From assembly GCA_035541995.1 (NCBI GenBank), contig DATKMG010000310.1, positions 1-6,908 of the forward strand: 6,908 nt of DNA. The letters run 5' to 3'. Made by a program: the position numbers and the translations under genes. Source of the DNA: DATKMG01 sp035541995. Lineage in GTDB: Bacteria > Acidobacteriota > Terriglobia > Versatilivoradales > Versatilivoraceae. Positions 1 to 6,835 of this stretch are shown in pieces; the stretch's first letter is position 1; every line of letters starts with the position of its first letter. The notes beneath the pieces were generated by a model, which was not told the DNA's origin, did no database searches, and saw nothing but the letters and a program-made list of their open reading frames with translations.

Positions 1-2375
1 ACAGGCAAGGAAAAACAATCCAGCTTGAAGCCAAGAATCCTCGGTTCGTGGCACAAGGTGGAACACCCATTGAGCGGGCTGTCAAGCGGTCTTACAGCGA
101 CTCGATCTTGGGGACGGCTAAGATCGAGAGCGCACCTCATCCCGATCGTAAGAGCATTTTGGTGGATCTAGGGGAACTGCTATTAACTGACCTGCCCATG
201 TACGGTTACAATTTGGAGGAGACTTTTCGCATCCCCTATCACTTCGACGCCAAGAACAGTGGCTTCGGAGTGATCAAGGGATTCGATCATAACATGGAAA
301 TCGAAACCATTGCTCACTATGCTGTGGACCGTCCTCCCGTTCCGCCACTGTTGCCTCCGGGCAGTCCGCGTCCACCTCTTCCACCGCCGCCAAGGAACTT
401 GGTGGACGTTCGGAGCATGATCTTTCATTTTCGCTATAGCCTCTCCGAACTCCCCCAGGGTGGTTACCGTCCGCGCTTGGCCGACGATCGAATAGGGCAT
501 TTCTTCGAGGACGCAGAGGATTATACGGACGACGCGAACTACCGTCCCACGCGCCGCTACATCAATCGCTGGCGTTTAGAGAAACAGGACCCACAGGCCG
601 CCATGTCCCGCCCGAAGCGTCCCATCACTTTTTGGCTCGAGAATACGATACCCTTGAAATACCGTGATGCAATCCGGGATGGGGTTTTAATGTGGAACAA
701 GGCCTTTGAGAGAATTGGTTTTCAGGATGCGATAGAGGTGAAACAGCAGCCTGACAATGCCGATTGGGATCCAGCCGATGTTCGTTACAGTACTATTCGC
801 TGGTTCACATGTACCGACTGTGGATTTGCCATTGGCCCCTCGCGGACCAACCCGTTTACGGGCGAGATCTATGACGCTGACATCGGCTTTTCTGAATCTA
901 TGACACGATTTACGCGAAGGGAGCTAAGGGAGGAAATCGATCCATTGACATTTCCCTGGGGGAACGACACCCAACAGCCCATGCTGGCGCCCTGGAGCAA
1001 CAACCGCATGCAGTACTTCTGCGATCTCGGAATCGGAGCAGTTCGTGACGCCCAGTTTGGCGTTGACCTGCTTACTGCACGTGGGATGGACCCACAAGGG
1101 CCCGAGGCCGACAAGTTCGTTCAAACCTTTCTCCGCGAGATAGCGGCTCATGAGGTGGGTCACACTCTGGGCTTGCGCCACAATTTCCGGGCTAGCACGA
1201 TTCATACGTTGGAGCAAGACCAGAATCCCGAGTTGACAAAAAGGGAAGGGTTGACGGGTTCTGTCATGGATTACATTCCCACCAATATTGCGGCCCGTGG
1301 CGCTCAGCAGGGAGAATACCACCAGTCGACTCTGGGCCCGTACGACTACTGGGCTATCGAGTATGCTTACAAGCCCATTGATGCCTCCACTCCGGAAGGA
1401 GAGCTCTCTGAACTTGGAAAGATCGCCTCTCGAGTTGCGGAGTCAAACCTGGCATACGCCACGGACGAAGATGCGGGATTTAGTCGGGAGCCTTATGACA
1501 TGGATCCATCGGTGAATCGATTCGATCTGGGAGCGGATCCTCTGAAATACTATGCCCACCGGGTGAAGCTTTCACAGGAAATCTATGCCAACATGGAAGC
1601 GAGGCTTCAAAAACCGGGAGAAGGCTACCAGGTTCTTCGACGCAGTTTCGTTGGTGCGCTTTACCAAGACGCCTCTGCATTGCAGCTTTCTTCCAAGTAT
1701 ATAGGAGGGGTCGCACACTATCGCGATCACGTAGGCGATCCGAACGGACATCTTCCTTTCCAGCCCACCCCCGCAGCCAAGCAAAGAGAAGCTCTAAATC
1801 TGCTACGTCAAAGCCTCTTTGCCCCAGAAGCATTTCGGTTCTCGCCGGAACTTCTGAACAAGCTTGCCAGTGAGCGTTTCTCGGACTTTCGTGATATTCC
1901 CTCAATGCTGACGCGCTTCGATTTTCCTGTCCACTCTATGGTTCTATCTCTGCAAAAATCCGTTCTAGATCGTCTCTATCACCCCATTGTAATGAGCCGA
2001 GTGTTGGATTCTGAATTGAAAACTGTCTCGCCGGCAGAGACGTTCCATTTGAGCGAGTTGTTTAACGGGATACAGGATGCCATCTGGGCTGAGACCAAAG
2101 CTCCTGGTAGTTCACTGGCGATTAACAGTTACAGGCGTTCATTGGAGCGGGAACATCTGCGCAGGCTCATTGGCTTGGTTTTGCGCGATGGAAATGCCCC
2201 GGAGGACGCCCGAACTCTGGCGCGGCAGAGCCTGGTCTCCCTACGAGTTCAGCTCCAAGCAGCCCTGGGGAAAACTGAGGTGAAGATGCCACTGGAAACT
2301 CGTGCTCACTTGAGTGAGTCTGTTGCCCGCATTGACGAGGCACTCAAAGCCAATATGCAGCGTTTGGCTTTCTAG
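1..2375 (+). CDS. Zinc-dependent metalloprotease, DUF5117/DUF4953 type, 5'-truncated
   Basis: The reading frame is open to the left window edge (first complete codon at 3), so the GTG at 48 is probably not the start; the signal peptide and any DUF5118-like segment are missing. Numbering from that GTG, the N-terminal third (about 1-250) looks like DUF5117, running into a conserved GPSRTNPFTGEIYDADI stretch. The catalytic site is HEVGHTLGLRH: zinc ligands H368, H372 and H378 with general base E369, matching the metzincin pattern HExxHxxGxxH. A GSVMDY Met-turn follows at M407. The C-terminal half contains the DHVGDPNG segment typical of the DUF4953 region and a helical tail. Family members are usually around 800-900 residues and are exported or outer-membrane peptidases of unknown substrate. 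Oddities are a proline-rich insert (about 96-115) and a CxxC pair (C255, C258). The family call is firm; the biological substrate is unknown. The gene ends with TAG, 52 nt before the repeat pair. Confidence 0.93.
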   Translation, partial: RQGKTIQLEAKNPRFVAQGGTPIERAVKRSYSDSILGTAKIESAPHPDRKSILVDLGELLLTDLPMYGYNLEETFRIPYHFDAKNSGFGVIKGFDHNMEIETIAHYAVDRPPVPPLLPPGSPRPPLPPPPRNLVDVRSMIFHFRYSLSELPQGGYRPRLADDRIGHFFEDAEDYTDDANYRPTRRYINRWRLEKQDPQAAMSRPKRPITFWLENTIPLKYRDAIRDGVLMWNKAFERIGFQDAIEVKQQPDNADWDPADVRYSTIRWFTCTDCGFAIGPSRTNPFTGEIYDADIGFSESMTRFTRRELREEIDPLTFPWGNDTQQPMLAPWSNNRMQYFCDLGIGAVRDAQFGVDLLTARGMDPQGPEADKFVQTFLREIAAHEVGHTLGLRHNFRASTIHTLEQDQNPELTKREGLTGSVMDYIPTNIAARGAQQGEYHQSTLGPYDYWAIEYAYKPIDASTPEGELSELGKIASRVAESNLAYATDEDAGFSREPYDMDPSVNRFDLGADPLKYYAHRVKLSQEIYANMEARLQKPGEGYQVLRRSFVGALYQDASALQLSSKYIGGVAHYRDHVGDPNGHLPFQPTPAAKQREALNLLRQSLFAPEAFRFSPELLNKLASERFSDFRDIPSMLTRFDFPVHSMVLSLQKSVLDRLYHPIVMSRVLDSELKTVSPAETFHLSELFNGIQDAIWAETKAPGSSLAINSYRRSLEREHLRRLIGLVLRDGNAPEDARTLARQSLVSLRVQLQAALGKTEVKMPLETRAHLSESVARIDEALKANMQRLAF

Positions 2376-2427
2376 CTTGTAGATTTTTGACTAGTTTCTG
2401 TCGCGAAACTGGAGAATTACAGAAGAA

Positions 2428-2582
2428 CTCCCCTCCTCAAATGAGGAGGGATGTGGAGCGCAGCGCCACGGGGTGGTGAGAATTGTCGCAACACCGGAAC
2501 GGGCATGGCTTTTCCAGGATTGTTGGAACCACCCCGCTGCAGCCTTTGGCTGCGGCTGCCCCTCCTTATTCAAGGAGGGGAG
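2428..2582. repeat. Inverted pair of REP-like palindromic units (BIME/MITE-like)
   Basis: Left unit 2428-2477 and right unit 2528-2582 are imperfect reverse complements of each other: each has CTCCCCTCCT at its outer edge, a GC-rich GCAGC-containing middle, and CGGGGTGGT (read outward to inward) at its inner edge. Each unit also folds on itself. The left has a perfect 9-bp stem 2431-2439/2442-2450 with a 2-nt loop. The right has a perfect 9-bp stem 2559-2567/2572-2580 with loop ATTC, plus a 6-bp GCAGCC/GGCTGC stem at 2539-2553. The roughly 50-bp core (2478-2527) has no obvious symmetry. The architecture is that of paired REP elements, which are mobilised in trans by RAYT-type transposases; no transposase is present here. 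A non-autonomous MITE is the alternative. Confidence 0.8.
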
Positions 2583-4144
2583 CCTGGTGGCCGACTATCC
2601 TCTTGTTGTTGCTGATTGGGGTTAAGGCTGGGTTCGCTGGCGATCCTGCGGCGTGGGTCCCGGCCCGGTGGCCGGGAGGGCCGCTCGAATTGGAGAGGCG
2701 AGCACAGGCCAAGAACGTACCGGCCGATCCGGCTGTACAGGAAACGATCGCTCAATGGTTTGATCCCTCTACTCTCAGGTTGTTGCAAGGAACCCCGATA
2801 AACTGCCTGCTGGTCACGTGGAGTGGGAGCGGTTCTCCAGAGACGGAACATCAGCAACAACAACTCGTCAAAACATATGCTCGGGAAGCGCGAAAACTTG
2901 GGATTTCAGTTTTGGGTCTGGTCTACCCCGACAGAGTCTCTTCGGTATCGGTAATCGTAGAGTCGGCCGTGGAGGCGGGTCTGGAGGGCTTGGTCCTGGA
3001 AGGTGAGTTCCCGAACAGCGAGGCACTTATTGCCGAAATGCGTAAAATTCTGCGGGATAGGAATAGTTCGGCCATTGTCGTTTGGATGACCCCGTTAGGA
3101 AAACTCACCCCATCTCTGGATACCCCCATTTTGGTGTCAGTAGACCCCGCCGTCCCCCGGATTCGGGAATCCGTAGAAGGGATCGAAGCGACCCCCTCCA
3201 GCGAGCCGTGGATCGATTCGAACATATGGCTGGGAGTCTCTCTTCACTCCTGGTGCGGATCCCGGCCGGTATGGTTGGGAGAACAGTTGGCTGCAAATGC
3301 GGTGGCCGAAGATTATTTGCGCGCCATAGCCGATGCGGCGGCCGGTGGCAGCCGGTGGATTCTTGCACTGAGCGACGATATACGGAATGGACTGCGTCAC
3401 CAGCAAGCTGAAGCATTAAGGACTTGGCGTCGGATTTCAGCTTACCTGAAGTTTCAGGAGGAACACACGCAATGGAACGAGTATCCCCCGTTTGCTGATT
3501 ATGGATTTATCCAGGACAGTGCCGTCAAAGAGCGAATCAAGTCAGACAGCAACCTGATTCTGGCGGTGCGCCAGCGTATTCCATTGCGAGTAATTGAACG
3601 ATCTCAGCTAAGCCCTCTTGCCCTGGAAGGTTTGCAGGCCGTGCATGGTATTGGTCTGACTCAGCCCAGCGAACAGGAGCGAAAGGTTCTTTCGACTTTC
3701 GCGCAAGAGGGCGGCCTGGTGGTGGTTGGACCATCCTGGAAGCCGACAGGGCTTTCCCCTGAGCAGGACTTCGAGATTGAACGGAGCGGAAAAGGGAGAG
3801 TAGTTGTATATAATAAAGAGTGGCCCGAAGGGACTGGCCTTTCCAAAGACTTGATTGATTTGCTGAGCAGGGAGAACCTAGGAGTGCGCTTTTTCCGTGT
3901 GACATCCGTCCTGAGCCACGTATCAATGGACAAGCCCGGCAATCGGATGTTGGTGCAGCTTGTGAATTATGCCACATACCCGGCTGATTCTGTGCTCGTG
4001 CGAATTTCAGGAAATTTCCGTGCAGCACGGTTGTACACCCCTGAAAACCCCGTGACAGAACTTGGAATCGTAAAATTCGATCGACAAATTGAGGTGAATA
4101 TCCCCAGATTGTCCATTTATGGGGGACTCTTATTGGAGAGATGA
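2483..4144 (+). CDS. Exported protein of unknown function, glycosidase-like architecture
   Basis: I do not recognise this gene as a named family. From the TTG at 2483 it has 553 residues. A hydrophobic export segment spans about 38-53 (WWPTILLLLLIGVKAGFAG, preceded by RR at 31-32), so the mature protein probably begins near residue 50-54. Residues about 105-330 alternate short beta strands (CLLVTW, ISVLGLVYP, LEGLVLEG, SAIVVWMTP, TPILVSVD, IWLGVSL, RWILALS) with helices, suggesting a TIM-barrel-like fold. Residues about 355-420 (PLRVIERSQLSP, then EGGLVVVGPSW) resemble a glutamine-amidotransferase-like domain such as the one in beta-galactosidase trimerisation regions. The C-terminus (487-553) looks like a beta-sandwich. 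This domain reading is pattern-based inference. The start is uncertain: 2483 lies inside the REP-like pair and has only a weak GGTGAG two bases upstream; TTG 2546 also lies in the repeat. The stop is 4 nt before the DUF362 start, indicating one transcript. Confidence 0.75.
   Translation: MSQHRNGHGFSRIVGTTPLQPLAAAAPPYSRRGAWWPTILLLLLIGVKAGFAGDPAAWVPARWPGGPLELERRAQAKNVPADPAVQETIAQWFDPSTLRLLQGTPINCLLVTWSGSGSPETEHQQQQLVKTYAREARKLGISVLGLVYPDRVSSVSVIVESAVEAGLEGLVLEGEFPNSEALIAEMRKILRDRNSSAIVVWMTPLGKLTPSLDTPILVSVDPAVPRIRESVEGIEATPSSEPWIDSNIWLGVSLHSWCGSRPVWLGEQLAANAVAEDYLRAIADAAAGGSRWILALSDDIRNGLRHQQAEALRTWRRISAYLKFQEEHTQWNEYPPFADYGFIQDSAVKERIKSDSNLILAVRQRIPLRVIERSQLSPLALEGLQAVHGIGLTQPSEQERKVLSTFAQEGGLVVVGPSWKPTGLSPEQDFEIERSGKGRVVVYNKEWPEGTGLSKDLIDLLSRENLGVRFFRVTSVLSHVSMDKPGNRMLVQLVNYATYPADSVLVRISGNFRAARLYTPENPVTELGIVKFDRQIEVNIPRLSIYGGLLLER
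4135..4140 (+). promoter_or_regulatory. Ribosome binding site deciding the DUF362 start
   Basis: GGAGAG lies 8 nt before ATG 4149, inside the last codons of the upstream gene. The upstream in-frame ATG at 4119 has no purine-rich site at a usable distance and would create a 26-nt overlap. The later ATG at 4164 has GAGGGA only 3 nt away. ATG 4149 is therefore preferred, and it leaves the Tat motif at a normal position. Confidence 0.6.
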
Positions 4145-4148
4145 AACG

Positions 4149-5432
4149 ATGAAAGAGGGAAAAATGAGCATTTCAAATTCCGTAATATCGCGACGCCAAC
4201 TGCTTGCCGGAATGGGTCTGGCCGCTGGCGCCATTTCGTTAAGGCGTACTGATACATTATGGGCTGCAGCCACCAGGGTGCCGAGTACCCCGGTCTCTAT
4301 TGCCAAATGCCAGAGTTACGATGAGGACTTGGTCGCAAAACTAAGAACCATGTTCGATCAAATCGGGGGCATTGGCGACCTAGTTAAAGGAAAGACGATC
4401 GCCATTAAGCTCAATCTGACAGGGGGCGGTCGCGGGTTTCCTCCCTACGCCTTGGGAGATACTTTCTGGGTCAATGGCAAGCTGGCCGCCGCTGTTTGCC
4501 ACTTGCTCAGTGAGGCCGGGGCTAAGAGAATTCGGTTACTGGAAAGCGCGAGAATTGGCTTAAGAATAGAAGACAAAGTCCTGGATGGGGGGTGGGACCT
4601 TAATCCATTGAGAAGTGCAGTTCCTAACCTGGAATTCGAGAATACAAACAATATCGGATCAGGAAAACGCTATTCACGTCTTAAGGTCAATTCGATGCGA
4701 CCCCACATTTACCCCTCCTTTGACTTCAACCATTCATACGAGGATTGCGATGTTTTCATCAGTCTGGCCAAGATGAAACACCACGAGGAGTGCGGCATCA
4801 CTCTTTCTATGAAGAACGTTTTCGGCGCAACGCCTTGCTCGATTTACGGTGACGATGCAGGGGTGGATGGGCCGAATGAACGCTCTCGTCAGGGCCGCGA
4901 GACGGTCCTGCACTTCGGCCGCCGCCAGCCCTCGAAAAGTGCCCCTCAAGAGTTGGATTTCACTTCCGACCGCTACGAAGGACATCGGGTACCTCGCATT
5001 GTGACGGACCTGATCGGAGCCCGTCCGATCGACCTCGCAATCATAGACGGGATCCAATCCTGTGTAGGGGGGGAAGGGCCGTGGGTCCCAGGAAGCAAAG
5101 CTTTGCCTCCCGGACAGCCCGGTTTGTTGGTTGTGGGCCGGAATTCCGTCTGTACTGACACGGTGGCCGTCGCTCTAATGGGGTACGACCCCCGGCAACA
5201 GGCCGGCGAGCCGCCATTCAAGGTTTGGAAGAACAGAAAAGATTTGAAATCAGATTACCAGCAAGAGCATGGTGATCTGCCACAGTACGGTGACAATACC
5301 TTGCTGCTGGCCGAAGCGGCGGGTTTGGGGAGCGCAGACCTTAGTCAAATCGACGTGCGCGGGATACCGATCAAGGAGGCGGTGTTTGACTTCGAGTCAC
5401 GCCGTGCCCCTTGGCCGCCTGAAGCGCACTAA
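4149..5432 (+). CDS. Tat-exported DUF362 domain protein
   Basis: This is a 427-residue protein with a twin-arginine signal: SRRQLL with R15 and R16, a weakly hydrophobic segment at about 18-30, and likely cleavage near WAA at 38-40. Tat export implies folding, often with a cofactor, before translocation. The rest fits DUF362: KTIAIKLNLTG (82-92), AVCHLLSEAGAKRIRLLES (115-133), DVFISLAKMKHHEECGITLSMKNVFG (201-226), DLAIIDGIQSCVGGEGPW (295-312) and LLVVGRNSVCTDTVAVALMGYDP (326-348). The last two match the family's (I/V)-D-x-I-x-x-x-x-G-x-GP and G-x-x-x-V-x-x-D-x-V-A-x-x-x-MG patterns. The family has no assigned reaction; some relatives carry ferredoxin domains. Here there are seven scattered cysteines (54, 117, 200, 215, 230, 305, 335) but no CxxCxxC cluster. 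It follows the unknown exported protein by 4 nt, so the two are probably translated from one mRNA. Family call firm, function unknown. Confidence 0.9.
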   Translation: MKEGKMSISNSVISRRQLLAGMGLAAGAISLRRTDTLWAAATRVPSTPVSIAKCQSYDEDLVAKLRTMFDQIGGIGDLVKGKTIAIKLNLTGGGRGFPPYALGDTFWVNGKLAAAVCHLLSEAGAKRIRLLESARIGLRIEDKVLDGGWDLNPLRSAVPNLEFENTNNIGSGKRYSRLKVNSMRPHIYPSFDFNHSYEDCDVFISLAKMKHHEECGITLSMKNVFGATPCSIYGDDAGVDGPNERSRQGRETVLHFGRRQPSKSAPQELDFTSDRYEGHRVPRIVTDLIGARPIDLAIIDGIQSCVGGEGPWVPGSKALPPGQPGLLVVGRNSVCTDTVAVALMGYDPRQQAGEPPFKVWKNRKDLKSDYQQEHGDLPQYGDNTLLLAEAAGLGSADLSQIDVRGIPIKEAVFDFESRRAPWPPEAH

Positions 5433-5462
5433 CCTCGGCCCGAGCCTTAGGGTAGTCGCCGG

Positions 5463-5490
5463 CCTGCCTCCAGCAGCTCCGAAAGGCAGG
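5463..5490 (+). terminator. Possible hairpin after the two-gene operon
   Basis: CCTGCCT (5463-5469) and AGGCAGG (5484-5490) form a perfect 7-bp stem with a 14-nt loop, beginning 30 nt after the DUF362 stop. There is no T tract after it, so it is not a classical rho-independent terminator. It could protect the mRNA 3' end or be chance. Confidence 0.25.
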
Positions 5491-5565
5491 TCGCATACGA
5501 GCTGGGGCAAATTGCAGAACTAATGAGAAGTCTGTCCGATTGACAACCAAGACTCATTTATCAAT

Positions 5566-5739
5566 ACCAAGGCACAAGGGCACAAAGAATAAGCCAAAGA
5601 GCCACACTGCCAGGAATTGCAGAGGACCTTGCATCGGGTTGTTCAGCCAGTCTGGATGGATGACGTGAGTTGGAATGCTGATGGACCTTGATAAATCCTC
5701 ATAGTTGGGTCTCTATTCGTGTCTTGGCGTCTTTGTGGT
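5566..5739. repeat. Degenerate inverted CACAAAG-type repeat arms
   Basis: The arm at 5566-5590 (contains AAGGCACAAGGGCACAAAG) and the reverse complement of 5715-5739 (contains CACAAAGACGCCAAGACACG) both begin ACCA, end GAAT, and are built from CAAGRCAC-like units. From memory, ACCACAAAGACACAAAGACACGAA-type repeats are scattered in many environmental bacterial genomes. The arms align only with gaps, so this is a remnant or partial match rather than a clean element. Confidence 0.35.
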
Positions 5740-5777
5740 GAGCAATACTGGCTAAATCGGTTGCGGTCTGAGTGCAA

Positions 5778-5783
5778 AAGGGG
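5778..5783 (+). promoter_or_regulatory. Ribosome binding site deciding the ApbE start
   Basis: AAGGGG lies 4 nt before GTG 5788. Neither the upstream GTG at 5719 (inside a repeat arm) nor the downstream ATG at 5851 (which would remove most of the signal peptide) has a comparable purine-rich site. Confidence 0.5.
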
Positions 5784-5787
5784 CCGT

Positions 5788-6798
5788 GTGTGCCTTCGAG
5801 GTTCACGACAGTTCAGATGCTTAATATCTGGGGTTGTTTCCAGCTTGGCAATGGTCGCAACCATCCTGGCAGAAGCGACCCGTTTTGAATATAGCGCCGA
5901 TGCCATGGGGGGAGTCTTCTCCATTGCACTTTTCTCTGAAAGCCGGACGGCTGCGGACAAGGCTACGACCGCGGCGTTTGCTGAACTCCGACGGCTAGAT
6001 CACCTGCTTTCCAACTATCTTCCCGACAGTGAATGGTCTGAGTTAAACCGGAGCGCCTCGCATGGGGCCGTAAGTGTTTCGGCCGAGCTTTTTGACCTGC
6101 TCAGTGTCTGCCTCGAATTCAGCCGCCGAAGCGAAGGTGCCTTCGACATCACGGTCGGACCATTGCTAAGGCTCTGGGGATTTTACGACGGGGTGGGAAA
6201 GTCCCTGGAGCCTGCAGGAGTTCAACAGATTCGTGCGCAGGTTGGTTACACAAAGCTGGTGCTAGATCCGATCAATCGCACGGTTCACTTTAAAGAGGCG
6301 GGCATGGAACTGGACCCAGGCGGGGTCGGCAAGGGCTATGCTGTCGACCGTATGATTGAATTGCTGAAACGCAACGGTATCCAGAGAGCGCTGGTGTCTG
6401 CCGCCGGAAGCAGCATCTTTGCAGTGGGGACTCCGCCGGGACGAACTGGATGGCCTGTCGACTTGAGCGATCCAAAACAGCCAGGCGCCGACCTAGACCA
6501 ACTTCTACTTAAGGACCAATCCCTGTCGACCTCGGGATGCTCCAAGAAGTTCGTACGTGTGAATGGTCAGGTTTACTGTCACATTATGGACCCTCGCACC
6601 GGCTATCCCGTTCGAGGGACCCTCCAGGTGTCAGTGGTCGCACCACGAACACTCGAGAGCGAAATATGGACTAAAGCGGTATTTGTTAACGGTCGTCGCT
6701 GGTCGGTCCAACATATTCCAGCCGGGTATCAGGTTCATTTGTGCGAAGAACAGAGTGAAAGCTCGCACTGCGGCTGGTTGCCTTCACCCCCTCCTTGA
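5788..6798 (+). CDS. apbE: FAD:protein FMN transferase, exported (ApbE family)
   Basis: ApbE-family enzymes split FAD and attach FMN through a phosphoester to Ser/Thr of exported flavoproteins, using Mg2+. From GTG 5788 the protein has 336 residues, normal for the family. R4, R7 and R10 precede a hydrophobic stretch (about 11-28, CLISGVVSSLAMVATIL) and LAEA, consistent with a Sec signal; no lipobox is visible. Family motifs occur in order: MGG (40-42, usually MGT), SNYLPDSEWSELN (75-87), FDITVGPLLRLWGF (119-132), ELDPGGVGKGYAVD (174-187), SAAGSSIFAVGTPP (204-217), HIMDPRTGYPV (265-275) and VSVVAPRTLESEIWTKAVF (281-299). Two positions deviate: the usual GG(D/N) after the fourth motif reads AAGSS, and the usual aDalaT metal-site segment reads SEIWT (E292, T295). 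Starting at GTG 5719 would add 23 residues partly encoded by a repeat. No flavinylation target (S/T-G-A-T type) is visible in neighbouring proteins. Confidence 0.92.
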   Translation: MCLRGSRQFRCLISGVVSSLAMVATILAEATRFEYSADAMGGVFSIALFSESRTAADKATTAAFAELRRLDHLLSNYLPDSEWSELNRSASHGAVSVSAELFDLLSVCLEFSRRSEGAFDITVGPLLRLWGFYDGVGKSLEPAGVQQIRAQVGYTKLVLDPINRTVHFKEAGMELDPGGVGKGYAVDRMIELLKRNGIQRALVSAAGSSIFAVGTPPGRTGWPVDLSDPKQPGADLDQLLLKDQSLSTSGCSKKFVRVNGQVYCHIMDPRTGYPVRGTLQVSVVAPRTLESEIWTKAVFVNGRRWSVQHIPAGYQVHLCEEQSESSHCGWLPSPPP

Positions 6799-6835
6799 GA
6801 ATGCAGCCCCAAAGAAAAATCCAAAACAGCTGAGA

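Larger units (their letters stand above)
5433..5787. other. Intergenic region, 355 bp, no supported gene
   Basis: No reading frame here has the composition or start context of a gene. It holds a 7-bp inverted repeat just after the DUF362 stop, two degenerate CACAAAG-type repeat arms (5566-5590 and 5715-5739) and a 9-bp inverted match ATTTATCAA (5556-5564) / TTGATAAAT (5688-5696). A perfect TTGACA lies at 5540-5545, but no good -10 hexamer sits 16-18 nt downstream. A promoter for the ApbE gene is expected somewhere here because the distance and the hairpin make readthrough from the upstream operon uncertain; I cannot place it. Confidence 0.6.

Noticed and set aside
1480..1905. 141-codon minus-strand open frame
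   Set aside because: It is antisense to the conserved metalloprotease C-terminal region and has no supporting start context.
2391..2412. Hairpin CTAGTTTC / GAAACTGG shortly after the metalloprotease stop
   Set aside because: The 8-bp stem includes a G-U pair and is not followed by a T run, so I do not call it a terminator.
3537..4028. 163-codon minus-strand open frame
   Set aside because: It lies wholly antisense to the exported unknown protein, its translation resembles no family I know, and it has the look of a shadow frame.
4119..4148. ATG 4119 as start of the DUF362 gene
   Set aside because: It overlaps the upstream gene by 26 nt, lacks a binding site, and would lengthen the Tat n-region unnecessarily.
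4803..4850. NVFGATP segment of the DUF362 protein as an ApbE flavinylation site
   Set aside because: The acceptor motif needs Ser/Thr before G-A; here it is Phe, and this segment is conserved in DUF362 proteins for other reasons.
5540..5568. TTGACA as a -35 element for apbE
   Set aside because: No hexamer resembling TATAAT lies 16-18 nt downstream; it is also more than 200 bp from the chosen start.
5719..5787. Upstream GTG start for apbE
   Set aside because: No ribosome binding site, lies within a repeat arm, and would place 23 polar residues ahead of the signal-peptide n-region.
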